Source: Adiantum capillus-veneris
Lineage: Eukaryota > Streptophyta > Polypodiopsida > Polypodiales > Pteridaceae
Direction of reading: 5' to 3'
Length of the DNA: 64,000 bases
Assembly (NCBI GenBank): GCA_014529385.2
Contig: CM043944.1
Coordinates: 179,290,240-179,354,239, forward strand
The position numbers were made by a program, and so were the translations under genes. Shown here one piece after another: positions 10,837 through 23,900 of this stretch; positions within the stretch are counted from its first letter, which is position 1; every line of letters begins with the position of its first letter. The notes beneath the pieces were generated by a model. That model was not told the DNA's origin. It saw only the letters and a program-made list of their open reading frames with translations, and did not search any database.

Positions 10837-10849
10837 GGCTCTGATACCA
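10837..10849 (-). promoter_or_regulatory. Primer-binding site (initiator tRNA-Met type)
   Basis: The minus strand reads TGGTATCAGAGCC immediately after the 5' LTR. This is the common plant PBS, complementary to the 3' end of initiator tRNA-Met. It fixes the LTR inner border at 10850. Confidence 0.9.
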
Positions 10850-11133
10850 TGAAACGAACCCAAGGAGTGGGCTACACAGGCCGCCTACAGACATGCTTCG
10901 GAAAACCAACCCGCCTTACCTCCTCGAGGTGACCTCTCGTACTCCTAGCCTCGCAAGCTAACCACTGGCACTCTGCCAATGGGGGGTCGATAACTACAAA
11001 TGAGGCCTTGGCCTCCCTTTTATAATAATGGCCGGCCACATTGGCCGGTTTCACACTACGTTCACTCGGACACTAGCAGCCCATCCCGACGGCGTCTAGG
11101 TTAGATCCCCTCTCCTGTGAGCGGGACATAATA
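10850..11133 (-). repeat. 5' LTR of the minus-strand chromovirus
   Basis: A 284-bp LTR. On the minus strand it runs from TATTATGTCCCGCTC (11133; the expected TG start is changed to TA) to GTTCGTTTCA (10850), next to the PBS. It contains TTATTATAAAAGG, a plausible TATA region, at about 11025. It matches the truncated 3' LTR at 2305-2518. Confidence 0.85.
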
Positions 11134-11544
11134 GGCGGCCCATCACACTACTCTCTTCAATTTATAACAGATTGGCCGAAGTGAATAGTGTTCAATTGCG
11201 TCCTTTTCTGTAGGACTTTACGCATAGCTCTCTCTTCTTTAAATGTTGGTGTATTCTGAAGAATTTGTTTTGGTTTCATCTGGCAGTAGAGTGGGCTGCG
11301 TCATGCCATATGCCGTTGGGGATTCTCCTTCTCAATTCTGAGAAATTCATGACAGAGCAGAGTCCAGACTGGAGTTTTCTTGAGGGATCCCTACATGGAT
11401 GGGTTTTTTGGATGCTAGATTAGAGGAGTCTTGCAACAAACTTGGTCACCTTAAGTCAAGATTCTACTGCGACACATCAGAGATTCACTTCAAAACACTT
11501 CACAAATCAAAAGAAAGGCGGCACAGCCCGGCATAGTTCCGTGC

Positions 11545-12048
11545 CAAGAGGTACTGTCGCCAGAGATTGGCGCCCCTTTCGGTGTTTCTTTTATATTAAT
11601 CTTTGAGCGAAGTACAACCGACCCGCGGGTGCTCGCTCTCAGACTCTGCGCCTAGATGCTCTGCAGAGTGAGCCCCTTAGGTTACTTATAAAGATTTACA
11701 AGGGTTGCTAAAAGCAGAGCCCCAAAAGCATTGATATCAAAAGCAATATGGCCCAAAAACCTCATTGGCTAAAATCTGCCAACAAAAAGTAGTCAGCATA
11801 AGCTGCGGAAATCCGTACTGCCTGCGAGCATGAAAAGCAAAAATCCGTACGCATTGCCACGTCAACATCCAGTCAACGCGAATCAGAGGATTCTTTACTG
11901 CCACGTCAGCCAGTTAACGCGAATCACGGGATTCCGTACAACAGCCAGTCACATGGATTGGTGGAGATCCGTACCATCAGCCATGTCATCAATTGAGAGT
12001 GTGTCCCGGCACTGCCACGTCATCAGTTTGTGACATACCCCCCTCTTG
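11545..12048 (-). repeat. Probable solo or partial LTR with polypurine tract
   Basis: On the minus strand, CAAGAGGGGGG (12037-12048) precedes TATGTCACAAAC, a polypurine tract followed by a TG-start LTR at 12035. Upstream (about 12049-12150) a frame reads VIEGNYSSFKRGV, like the very end of a gypsy pol. The LTR may run to about 11545, near TATTAATATAAAAGAAACACC. The right partner was not found. Degenerate GCCACGTCA and AATCCGTAC motifs recur at 11810-12030. The adjoining 11134-11545 shows nothing recognisable. Confidence 0.4.
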
Positions 12049-12238
12049 AAAGAACTGTAATTGCCCTCGATTACGCTTGCAAAACAGACAGAGGCCATAA
12101 AGTGTCTTAGTAGACACTGACTGTTAGTACCGACGCACTGGACACGACACATCTAGCACTTGTACAAATCGACAATCACATCACTCGACATCACTCGACA
12201 TCTAAATCCATTCCGGACCTCACCGATCCGCGATTATC

Positions 12239-12239
12239 T

Positions 12240-12310
<71 letters not shown>

Positions 12311-12398
12311 ACCTTGGAACATTCATATGTAGAAAAAGTACTCATCAAAATTCGCAAGGATCACCAGTGACAACGAAGGATGTGGCCCGAAGTGTCAG

Positions 12399-12478
<80 letters not shown>

Positions 12479-12578
12479 ACCTTGGAACATTCATATGTAG
12501 AAAAAGTACTCATCAAAATTCGCAAGGATCACCAGTGACAACGAAGGATGTGGCCCGAAGTGTCAGGTGTGTGTGCGT

Positions 12579-12610
<32 letters not shown>

Positions 12611-12698
12611 ACCTTGGAACATTCATATGTAGAAAAAGTACTCATCAAAATTCGCAAGGATCACCAGTGACAACGAAGGATGTGGCCCGAAGTGTCAG

Positions 12699-12737
<39 letters not shown>

Positions 12738-12820
12738 CTAATTGTGCCACTTCCTCTACAGGAGAGATCGAGCAGTAACGCTGACACACATTCTTTACGA
12801 TGACTTGTGGCAGGTGTCAG

Positions 12821-12868
<48 letters not shown>

Positions 12869-12966
12869 TAGAAAGAGAGAGAGAGAGAGAGAGCTAATTG
12901 TGCCACTTCCTCTACAGAAGAGAGCGAGCAGTAACGCGGACACATTCTTTACGATGACATTTGACG
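12239..12966. repeat. Composite tandem array: 94-bp unique unit alternating with (GT)n(GA)n
   Basis: Three 94-bp units (12305-12398, 12473-12566, 12605-12698) look identical base for base. Each starts TTGCTAACCTTGG, ends CGAAGTGTCAG and is preceded by a (GT)n(GA)n tract of different length. Two further units (12738-12820 and 12894-12966) start CTAATTGTGCCACTTCC and are related to each other but not to the 94-bp unit. Long frames through this array are microsatellite translations and not genes. Confidence 0.95.
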
Positions 12967-12977
12967 TCTTCTAGGTG

Positions 12978-12998
12978 CTCTCTCTCTCTCTCTCTCGC
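12978..12998. repeat. (CT)n tract after the composite array
   Basis: Short CT run with the opposite strand sense to the GA tracts before it. Confidence 0.8.
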
Positions 12999-13268
12999 GG
13001 CTGTCCTTGTTAATGTTTGCCCACATGGTGACCTTGTTATTACGGCATGTAGGGACTGGCGTTGCCCGTGTTTACTCTCTTCCCCTGTCTCAACAGCCTT
13101 CACTGCTTGTTGAATCCATAGCATGCCACCTACACCCTTGACAACACTTCTGTACTTGCAGCCTTTCGCCTGGCCATCTTGATTTCTGCACTCGATACAA
13201 TAACTTGTGTCGCCCCTATCACCATTCCCCACCATCTCTTAGTGCAGGAAAACTTTCTCCAGACAGCT

Positions 13269-13271
<3 letters not shown>

Positions 13272-13319
<48 letters not shown>
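13272..13319. repeat. (GA)24 microsatellite
   Basis: Uninterrupted GA dinucleotide run. The flanks (12999-13271 and 13320-13621) show no recognisable gene. Confidence 0.95.
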
Positions 13320-13321
<2 letters not shown>

Positions 13322-13620
13322 CTGGTATTGGAGAGGTACGCTGCAAGCAGCTCTTGGAATTCTTTGCGTGCTTGAGCTACTCCATCTAGCTATATCCTCT
13401 TCCTCATGATTGCATCACAGACTGCATTTCCTTTCCTTATGTGTTGCACATGTTTGTGTCCACACTCTCGAAGAAAGGCTTGCACAACCAAACACACACT
13501 ACTGTGTAGAGTTCCTAATTTCTGACTTCGTCATTTCATGTATGCAGGTGGAGTTTTCTACGCCATATACGTGGGGGGAACTGCGATATTATTTTCTTGT
13601 TAGCATTGTTGCTTGTTGTG

Positions 13621-14021
<401 letters not shown>

Positions 14022-14197
14022 TTTAGATTTCTAGTATGGAAAGAAAAACGGTTTGTGTTTCTATCTGCATGAGCTGATTGCAACGCAGTATTGAAATTTG
14101 GCATTAGGGGAAATTTCCAGATTAAAAGTTATCACGTGAATCAACAATCATCTCATGCAGATAGAAAGGCAATCCTTTTTGCTTTTTATAAGAGAAA

Positions 14198-14222
14198 CCC
14201 CCCCCCCCCCCCCCCCCCCCCC
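14198..14222. repeat. Poly-C tract (25 C)
   Basis: A run of 25 cytosines. Its length is likely unstable in sequencing and in vivo. Confidence 0.95.
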
Positions 14223-17129
14223 GGCGATAAGTTTTGGGGTCAATAAGTTTGTAAAAGGGATTTGTCTTTGTATTGGCTTCTTTAACTTGGCCATTGAACT
14301 TATGGGAGCCTTGAATGATGAGCACCCAGATGCTCCCTTGAATGAGAAGCAATGAGAAGTCGCTTGAGGGCTAAAAAGTGACCAATGACCTACCAATGTA
14401 AAGCCTAGCTTGGTGGCGTCCTAAGACGCTCACTACAAGGTGGATATAAACATTCCAATCATCGTACAAAGAGGACCCAATTAGTCAGTCACCGTTCGAT
14501 ATCAAAGAAATCTCATTAAAGACTCACTAAAAGAGCATCAACGACAACAAGACCATCAAGAGCTACATGGTGAGCCAAGCATCAACTTTGATGTAGACCT
14601 AAGTAGAGGACAAAAGCATGGTGACAAAGGCCAAAAGCAATCAATATAATGCACAGGATCCAACAAACCCTCCCTCAAGGACCAAGCACTTCAGCTAACG
14701 CATCATGGAACAACAAATTCCTACTCTACTTGTAGTTGAAGCCTACTATCAATAGGCCACATACATTTGGGTCTTAAGCGCTTCACTTAATGCATCTTGA
14801 GACAACGAAGTCCAACTCCTCTACTTGTCGTGGAAGGCTACTACCAAGGGGCCACATAAATTTGAGTCCTTAAGAGATCACCTCTACCAAAGAGTTCTCT
14901 ACCACCTTAAGCATCAAGAAGGAGATCGCCTATTACAAATATGGACACTGCAACCATTTGGCTCTTCCTTTTATCAATCTTTTGTTTTTACTTAAATAAA
15001 TTACACAAAGTTAATCACATATACAATCACCTCAAGATAGTGGGTGGTGGCAAACATTCTCCAAGTAACCCTTTAGGTTCAAGCAAATTTGATCACAACA
15101 AGATTAGGTAGAGACAATGTCACAACCAAGCGGAGTAACCAAATAATGGACGATGCTTCAATGGACTCCAAAGAGCACAACAATTTTGGTCAAGCGAACT
15201 ACCTTGATTGAGGCTCACATCCTGATTAATGACCCTGGGGATGGTTGCAAATTGTTACAATGCAACCAAGGTCCAGGAAAAGTCATCGTCACAAGAACTC
15301 TTCTATGACCAACTTAGCAGGTCCAATACTTCAAAGCAGTTGCAACTTCTTTCCACTAATGTCATTTATAGCACTCCATATCATAATGGTGAATAATTGG
15401 CCACAAATTTCAAATACACCAGCCTGCCTAAGTCAATTGTAAACAATGTCTCAACAATGGCTTACATGCTTCTTTGCACTATCTAGGTTGCATTAGCTAT
15501 CAAGTTTGAAATTTTGGGTTGTTTAAAAAGCATGTATAGCTTTAACTCATGCTATGCACACATTATGCACCAGAGCTTGTAAAAAAGAAGAAGGATAAAA
15601 GGTGTTACTTACAAATCTCTAGCAATGTTGATAAGGATGGCATATGATGCTATTTTATCAATTGATGCATTGCTAGCAAGTCCAACCTAATATAATCATC
15701 GACAAAAAGAAGAAGAAAAGGAGGAAGAAGAAGTGCTTTGAAGCCCGGCATCAATACCAAAGTGTGAGAAAAGCTTGCAATGTAGGGAATCCAAATATGT
15801 GGTCAAAACTTAGATCTAACCTCATATGCATTTCCTACTGACTATCTTTTGAAACTTGCAAGTTATGGCAAAACATGTACTAGCTTTAGGTTTTTGGCAA
15901 TCTTTGGGATGATCTAATATAGTGCCAAAGATGCTTGCCTATCCCAAAATCTCTACTAATGTGAAGAAGACAAAATTGTGAAGTAACAGAGAAAGGAAAT
16001 GGATATTAAAAGGTAGTATAATCTCAAAATCATAATTAGACCATAACACTCTTTACTAATCAACCACATAAACCATAAACACTAACTAATTTTAAAAATT
16101 GACAAGTACACACGACTTATTAGTCTATAGTAGAGCTTGAATATGTCACTTTAACTTTTTTGGTGTGGTTGGTGACAAGTGGATGAAAGTGTCAAAAGAC
16201 CTCTCCTCCAAGTCCTACGTCGTGGGCAACGATGCCAATATCGACAAATACATCAAGATCCGACTGTGTAAAAGCGAGGACTCTGACTATCATAATAGCA
16301 ATTTAAGGACATTGTTGCACCAATTATGGTAAGAGGCTCTAAACATCATAGACACAGTGTTCTCTAGAGAGCTATATGAATCTAACACTCAATATCTATA
16401 CTAACGAGCTATGCACACTCTACCATCCTATGAGCTTTGATGATAGGTGAAATAGTTGTCTATACTATTCAAAAATCTACTAGCACAAAACTCTAGGATA
16501 TCAAGGCCATAGGAGACCGTATCGTAATAGCTAATTGCAAATAAAAAAATTGTTCCTAAATGGAAAAAACACCTAATCTTATCCAAATCACACAATCTTA
16601 GATTCTAATGGCTTAATATCAGTGAGAGTTGTGTGGGAGATCTCTGACCAATGATTGCTTCTCTTTGGAAGTTTTATGTTTATGGATATTGATGATTAGC
16701 ACCTTATGTGTGCTTGAGCTTTGTTGAGAGCAGTTTTTAACTCTCCACAGGGAGCTCACTTCGGGTCACATTTTTTCTTACATTTCATTGGTGCTTGTTT
16801 GATTGTATATCCTATGCCTGTTTGATTGCCTGTCTTGCTATATTAGAGTGATAATTTCATATTTTTTATATACGTTGTATTGTGGATATTGCCATTGTAT
16901 CTCATTGTGGAGTCGATTTTCGCTTGTTTGGCAATCTCGATCGTTTTGGAGACTCAATCCCGAAAAGTCCTTTTTGAGACTGTGGCTAGTCGTGTTTGCA
17001 TAGCCTTTTGTGAAAGCTGTTACGTGAGGTTTTTCTTGAAATTGAGCACTAGGGACCGAGCTATCAAGTGAGATGGATTAGGTTGCTAGAGATCAGTATT
17101 CGTGGCCTCGCCATAAGAGATGTATCGAC
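14223..17129. other. No gene recognised; one tandem duplication
   Basis: AT-rich sequence without a recognisable domain in any frame. A tandem duplication of about 92 bp (14684-14775 and 14776-14868) shares ACAAC, CTACTTGT and GGCCACATA blocks. The last part (about 16600-17129) precedes a primer-binding-like site and may be the remains of a copia LTR. Confidence 0.5.
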
Positions 17130-17142
17130 TGGTATCGGTGCT
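17130..17142 (+). promoter_or_regulatory. Possible copia primer-binding site
   Basis: TGGTATCGGTGCT resembles the TGGTATCAGAGC PBS with two changes. It lies about 420 bp before a copia gag remnant, a normal leader distance. Confidence 0.45.
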
Positions 17143-17358
17143 TTGATCCCAAGTTGATAGTCTTTCAATAGTTTCTTTGAGAAGTTTATGCCAGTGTATG
17201 CCCAATCAGTACTCTTTGTTGCTTTATGCATTGTTTTTTGTTGACTTTTGCTTGAGATTTTGATCTTTGTATATAGGAGACTGTGTCGGATTTATTTCAT
17301 CGCGAGTTGTCTAGTTTTTCTCTACAACGCTCTTTTACATTGGCCTTACGATGATTGT

Positions 17359-17455
17359 GTTGAGTTTCTAGTTGAGATTTTGATCTCTGCGTAGAGAATA
17401 TTGATCTCTAGTTGAGTTTCTAGTTGAGATTTTGATCTCTGAGTAGAGAATATTG
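17359..17455. repeat. 52-bp-period tandem duplication in the leader
   Basis: A 45-bp block starting GTTGAGTTTCTAGTTGAG occurs at 17359-17403 and 17411-17455 with one visible difference. Confidence 0.85.
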
Positions 17456-17532
17456 CTAAAATTTTTGCGACAAAATGGACTTAAGCTCTTAGTGTTATTC
17501 TCTTCCAATTATCTATTGTCACTATAGTTGGA

Positions 17533-17811
17533 TCTTCTGGGACAGAAGATTACTACATAGTGAAATTTGATGGTACAAATTTCACTATATGGAAGCAGAG
17601 AATATTTGATCTCCTAATCAACAAAGGATGTGCAGTGCCATTAAAAGAGCGCAAAGAGGGTTTGTACATTGATGATCATTGGGAGAAGTTTGATGCTCCT
17701 GCCATGGCAACTATTAGGTTGCATCTTGGTGAATCAATATTCTTCAGGATTATGAACAAGGCCAATGCTAAAGAACTATGGTCTCAAAAGTTAAAACATA
17801 CAATTCTATAG
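17533..17811 (+). pseudogene. Ty1/copia gag N-terminus (remnant)
   Basis: The open frame reads VKFDGTNFTIWKQRIFDLL, then HLGESIFFRIMNKANAKELW, matching the start of copia gag. There is no ATG at the expected place; the frame is open upstream from about 17533. It stops at 17811, where the middle of gag should follow, and nothing downstream continues it. Together with the PBS-like site at 17130 this is the 5' part of a copia element, truncated on its 3' side. Confidence 0.75.
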
Positions 17812-19779
17812 GATACAACAAGTAGAAATAGCTCTTCATGTCTGGGTAGTAATTCATAACATGAAGAGAATCAATGAAATAAGCATGGAAAGATGAAGCA
17901 AACGGTATCAATTGCATTAGCATCTCGTAGGCACAAATGAAAAAATTCTCATGATAGCCAGATATCGCTCTGCAAGACTCTTGTCCACTTAATTGATTGT
18001 TGCTTAAAAGTGAACGAACTAAGGTTTTGAGATCTGGCACAAGGCTATCTCATAGTATCCAAACTCAATGGTTGAGGGCTCATAGGAACTGTTTTAAAAT
18101 CTACACTAGGCATATCAAAATCGTCTTACAAAAGAATATTCTTACGATTGTATTTTCATGTATTTACAAACGTTGGCTTAGACATTAAATGTGCATAAAA
18201 GGAATTATCCCACTTGAGAAAAATTTGAAGGGGACCACCACGTTGCAGGAAATCTTCAATCAAAATATTTTGATGGCTATCTAATTGTTTAGTCGATCAA
18301 CAATCATCTTGGAAATGCATCAACCGCCTAGATGCAATTTCCATTGCATCATGCCATAACATCTTGCATAGGAAACTTTTGCGTGGGCAGTTGGCACAAT
18401 TCTAAGATAGTCTCGAGTGGTCATTAAAATTTGTTTGGGGTACTTTCAAGATGGTTTTTGATGGTTATCAAAATTTATATGCACGAAGAATATATTGTTT
18501 ACCAACGCATGAAAATTTTGTAAGAATTCTAGCACCCTTTTTGCACCTAGCATTTAGACACAAATTTTCACCACATGGCACCGTAGGGCCATGCTTTGGA
18601 AATTTGCACTTTTGAGCCTTTGAGGCATTTCAAGACAATCAAATTTTGAGAGCTAATTGACATTATCTTTGAAGTCCATTAACCACCTAGACACAAATTT
18701 CCATGAGGCCATACGACCATGCCATCTAGGAAATGTGCATGTGTGTAATTGATGCAATTTCCACACAATCTTCCATGGTCGTAAAATATTTCATGTGTGT
18801 GGGATAGAGCACCCCTATCCTTCAATCGTGCCAATTTAAAGAGAATTTTGGTACTGTCTTGAAAGTGTGTCAACCATCAAGGCGCAAATTTCCACAACAT
18901 GATCCCATACGACCATGCATAGGAAATTTACATCTCAACACCAACCATTTAGATGTAGATTTCCATTGCAAAGCGCCAGACAAGCATGCATGCAAGATTT
19001 GTGCCTTGGCAAATGATGCAATTCCAAGACAATCATTGATGTTGTCAAAATTTGCATGTGTAAGAGATATGCAATGTTCACCTCCAAAGGTTCCGTTATT
19101 TTTTCATTTGCAATAGTCATCGTCATAGTTTGTCATCAATTCAAGCCATCATACGCATTGAAGTATTTGTTTTGCTTGAGTTTTCTAAAAGAAACTTTGG
19201 TGTGAGCGCAAGGCCGTTGAGGGGTGCACCACAAGTCGCAAGCAACAACTTGGGTTAAAATTTTATCTCCTTCTTAGTTAAGGAATTGTAGGGTTGTCAT
19301 CAATAGTGGCATGGACAATTTTCCACCAATTGATGACAACGTGAGGGAGATGGTAGAGTAGTCTGGGGGCATCTTGCTTGGATCAATCAGGCATGATCCT
19401 TCACCATCACCATCAACACCAACACCAGACTGGAGCCAATTTCAATGGAGGTCATGATGCAATCAATGATGACGTTTCTCGTACAATATGATGTTGCATG
19501 GGTCCATGTAGAAAGGGATCAGATGACTGCATTGAAGGGATCAAATTGCTGTAGAGAAAGATGGTGAGGGAAGGAGACTTTCTCTCAAAGTGGAACACGA
19601 AGACTGGCAGTTAGCCACGGGAGCATAGAGACTCACAGTTGAGCAAGATAGGGAGGCATAGAGACTTGTAGTGGAGTAAGAAAGGGGCCGACACATGCAA
19701 GAGCTAGCTCAATTGGTTTTTACAAATGCAACCTCATCCCAAGCCAACACATGTACATCAAGTAAGTGTTTAATATTGA
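17812..19779. repeat. Degenerate repeat region, no gene
   Basis: Between about 18315 and 19065 a motif recurs at least five times: AACC-N-CTAGA-N-CAAATTTCCA (near 18323, 18549, 18677, 18870 and 18941), usually followed by CCATAC-ACCATGC and GGAAAT. Spacing is irregular (70-230 bp). It looks like a very diverged tandem repeat. The rest of the interval shows nothing recognisable. Confidence 0.5.
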
Positions 19780-20530
19780 CGGTGATGTAAAAAATGACCT
19801 TTAGTAATTATGATGGTAAGATAGATGCATCCAAAATCTATTCGTGTTTCTTCAATTCAATTCTTATTTTGCCACTACTAGGAATTCTTGCAATGATAAG
19901 GTTTTAGTTGCTACAATTTACGCGATGGGTGACACCATTAATTGGTATTACTTGTGGTAAGAGCAGTAGGCTAAGCTTCATCAAGAAGGGAGTTATCCTT
20001 ATTACCCCATCTTCTGTGATTGAGATAGGTTTCACACAGCTCTTAATCTTGCTTTATGCCACCAAGTTATTTGCAATGACTCAAGGATGAGTGGCTTGAA
20101 GTTTGTCAGAACGACACACAAGTCTGAACGGCAGCTTGTAGCTTAGCTTTGGGAGCCAAGAGAATTGTCTCAAAACTTCCCTCCATAGTTTGGACAAGGA
20201 AATCAAGTTTGATGTCCATTTCACCAAGCCTAAGGACTTGAAGAGGCTATCAATGTGGTGTTAGAGCATGAATAGGATAACAATGATGGTAATCCAAAGG
20301 TGGCCAACAAGAAACTCAATCAAGCACATAATAATGTTAATAAAGGGTTGAGAAAAGTCTAGGAGTCAACTCTCGTTGACTCTAGATGAAGAAGTTGCAA
20401 AAGGAATATTTGGTGGATAATTGAATGATGAGAAAAGAGCACAATATGTTCATGATAATCGTTGTTTCAAGCGGAAACATAAGAGTCACATGAAGAGACA
20501 ATGTTCAAAGAATTCTAAAAATAAAGATGA
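19780..20530 (+). pseudogene. Ty3/gypsy-like gag remnant (very decayed)
   Basis: Pieces in shifting frames read NYDGKIDASKIYS, AMGDTINWYY and, at about 20440-20515, RCFKRKHKSHMKRQCSK. The last looks like a CX2CX4HX4C zinc knuckle with its second Cys changed to Arg. Order and spacing fit a retrotransposon gag, but stops and frameshifts are frequent. The assignment rests on these weak motifs only. Confidence 0.4.
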
Positions 20531-20755
20531 TGCAAGCACGTCTCTTGTCAATGGTCTTGATCATGAATATTCCTTGTCAAAGCACTACTAGAAATCTTTG
20601 TTGGTAGGGATGTCAAAGGTTGCTCAAGTGACACATTTTGTGTTGCTTAAGCAATGTTTGTCACAAAATTGATTTATAGAAGCTTCGCTTATGCATCCAA
20701 GTGTTTCTTAAGCAACATTATAACGTTTTTTAATGTCAAAACTTGGGAGGTTCCA

Positions 20756-20983
20756 AGTGTGAGCTCCCTGACCATCGACTAAGTTCTCTCTCTCTCTCTC
20801 TCTCTCTATGTAAAACCTAGGGTAACTGAACATAGCATCTCCTCCCTACCGCCCCTTATATAGGCTAGCTCCTAGAACTTGCCCTAAGCGGATCCCCAAT
20901 CCGCACTGGTCCAGTCCAAGCCCTTGGCCTAGGTCCCTGACCCCCTAGGTTGGGCCTTGCTCCGTAGGACCTTTGTCTTGACA
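20756..20983 (-). repeat. 3' LTR of a minus-strand gypsy remnant
   Basis: On the minus strand AAGGGGGGAGTAA (20984-20997) precedes TGTCAAGACAAAGG. This is a polypurine tract followed by an LTR start. Just before it the frame reads VFEDGNSSLRGG, the usual end of a chromovirus pol. A TATA-like CCTATATAAGG lies at about 20860 and a (GA)12 tract at 20785-20808. The partner LTR was not found. Confidence 0.65.
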
Positions 20984-20997
20984 TTACTCCCCCCTTA

Positions 20998-23900
20998 AGG
21001 AAGAGTTTCCGTCCTCGAAAACACAAGTAGTAATATCTTCTTAAGAATACTGATGTTTTCTTTACTGACGTCCCATAAGTGAGACAATTGTCTGTATGAC
21101 CGATAATTGGTGCAGTGAGGAGGTTCAATGAAACCAAGAGCAACATCTTGATTTTCTACATTGTTGTCCGTTTGCAACCACTTGGGTCTAAATGGTAACT
21201 CCATTTATGACTCGCTTGAGTGCTGTAAAGGAGTAACCTCAACTAAGAGTTGTCCAAAGGCATAACCAGTTTTCAGATCTTCTGAAGGTACTGGAATAAT
21301 GCAAGGAAACCTTGGCGTAACTTTCCATGCAGTTGTGAGCCAGATTTCCTTCTCGCTTGAGTATCTTGAAAAGTCCGTAGATAGGGAATGTCCTCGTGTT
21401 AGAATTCTAAATAGTTTGGAAGACAAGAACTATATGCTCATCCCTAATGAAGGTTACTTGCCAACATACTTTGTTAGCATACCTGGTAAGTCCTTGACGT
21501 ATGAAAGTATTGACACAATCTCCAACCCCACCACAAGAGGTGTTCAAAAGTCGAAAATCGTAGTTAAACAAATTGTAGAATAGGGAGAAAATCATCTATT
21601 CAGAAATGCGTTGTGCTAACGTATGCTCTTAGCAGATCTTTTAGCACAAGATTACTCTTTGTAATCCGCCTATTCCCTTGGATAACTGACAGTACTGAGG
21701 TGTGTTTTCCTCACGGTTTACAAACAGTCGTCCCAGATGACTGGTAAACGGGGAATCACAATAGTGTTTAACATTGGTGAAGAATCAACAATGTCTGAAA
21801 TAACCATCATGGTTAACTTGAAAAAATCCACAAACGCCCAAACCGAGCCATGACTTCTATTGGTGATTAGTAGACTTAAAAGTAATCTCATAGAGATAGT
21901 GCACATAGAGTGCAAAATGCTTGATAAGCAACAACCTGAGGAATATGCATGCCGTTTCCAAGCAGCCTTTGCTAAACACTAGGACCCATAATACCTAGTG
22001 TGCATGCATTTAAGAAAAACTAACCCGAACTTGTATATCCATAATGAGCCTTGCCAATACTTATGGCAAAATGTGATGCGCGTAGCACACATTAAAGAAA
22101 GAATGTAAATAGTTCTGAAAAGAAACTAAATACTTTCAGTCGCAATCTTTTGCAAACCTTGCTGAAACGTCTGAATGGAAATAAAAGGTAAAACATTGAT
22201 CACTTCTAGGTACAGACAATGAAACTTTTTCATTAACAACTTATAGCCTTGCTAGATGTATAAACAACCATCTATAATGTACCTTAACAAGTCATTCTAA
22301 GTATCCGACAATATCTGGCCACAAAATTGCTCCTGATACGTCGTGCTAAAAATGCTCTAGAAAACAGATGTGACCAGCACCTAGGGACTTTGTCGTGACA
22401 CATAATTGAAATAATGGCGCCAGTGTCAGTCTAGAGACTCATATTCTCCACATGTGGAATATGTCTCATGTAAGGATGTGTAAAAAAGAACATCCTTCAA
22501 GTATAAGATATACTTGTGTGTGGAGGTAACTGCAAGCACTCTACGACGGGAGTGAGAGGGACCCTCATTAGCGTTGCTCCACACTAGCTAAACCGAACTC
22601 CTTGAGTTCCTAGACCATGTTGTATCCCATGTGACAACATGTGCCAAATTGAACCCAACAAGTAGGTTCGTAACAGCATAAGACAAAAAGATAGATTGGA
22701 CACTTGGCCCAAAATACTTTGTGCCGACATGCCCTTGGCATGGCTCTGTAACATTCAAGCGTACTTAGACGTCTTGAAAAACCAAGCAAAGCATACTAAA
22801 AATGGAATAACACCAAATCAATAGATGCGTTACCTGGAGATTTGAACGTATTGTACACTTACCTGTATTCCAATGGGGAGGAGCACGTCCCCTACCTGGA
22901 AAAACAAACAGCATTGTACTGGAAACCCTGGGTGTTGCCAGTGCAATCGAAGCCCTTGGATTAGAATCTATGTAGTCAAACCCCTTGGTAAGACTCTTTG
23001 TAGAAACTGCTCAACTAGTAGATCACGGTAACTAACATAGTCAACCGTGTACAAAATGATTGGAATCAACTTGAAAAGTGTCTCCGTCCGCTACCGCGTG
23101 TGGTAGATTGCGGAATTCTTTCCTTGAAAGTATAACTGGGAGAGATCAACTGTGATCCTTAATGCAGATCAAACTGTGATCCTTAATGCCTATGGGGTGA
23201 TGTAATAATCACCCGCCGGGTCTTACCCCAGAACAGTATGTCCATAGAGACGGCGTAGTGCTATAGAGAGAGTAGGAAATCCACACAAGTGAACTGCCGA
23301 GCTCTTATGGACAACCATGATGTCACAACTGATTGCTGTATCTATACTGTCTTGTAGAGATCAGCTGCTGTGAGTTGAAGATTAGTAAAAACTCAAATGG
23401 AGTGTCACACTGAAAACATGTAGTGCAAAAATGACACCCTAAACTTCGTAATGACAAGACCCTTCCTTGTCAATTAACGTCACTGTGTACTGCATTGGGT
23501 ATAACTGTTCGATCTTGAGAACAAGCATCCAAGGAATACCAATTAGTGGGTCTTATCCTTTGGCTCATAGTCCTTATGCAAATAGTGTTCAATCGACCGA
23601 TGAAGACTAATTTGAGTAGCATCTTGGCCACATGCTAGCTGTGAGTTAGAGCACCTTGGCTCAAGCTGACTCATAAGCAAAACATGTATCAAAAGCTTCT
23701 TAGAAGATTGGAGATAGAGAAGGAAAAGAAGAGCATGCTGGGATGAGGAACTTGCCTTAAGTTTTTACAGTGTGTGCATAAGCTATGTCCTCTTACACAT
23801 CTTATGCTTGACTTGCAGCTTATTGTATAAGCATTCCCCAGTTTTCTGGTTGGACTCTTGCATCGAGAGAGGTAACAAAAAAACACAAAACTCATTCCGA

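Larger units (their letters stand above)
2305..11133 (-). mobile_element. Ty3/gypsy chromovirus, decayed, carrying a nested hAT
   Basis: The minus strand reads, from high to low coordinate: LTR (10850-11133), primer-binding site, leader, gag with a zinc knuckle, protease remnant, reverse transcriptase, RNase H, integrase, chromodomain, polypurine tract and LTR (2305-2518). That order and the chromodomain define a chromovirus of the Ty3/gypsy class. It is an old copy: the LTRs differ visibly, the 3' LTR lacks about the last 65 bp, gag looks internally shortened, and every domain carries stops or frameshifts. A hAT transposon at 3336-6704 interrupts the integrase. Without the hAT and one copy of its target duplication, integrase reading continues through the junction. 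No target duplication of the gypsy itself could be found, because the left end is rearranged. Confidence 0.9.

Noticed and set aside
12239-12966. Repeat-spacer layout resembling a CRISPR array
   Set aside because: The alternating elements are dinucleotide tracts of variable length and identical 94-bp units, the reverse of constant repeats with unique spacers. The window is eukaryotic and there are no cas genes.
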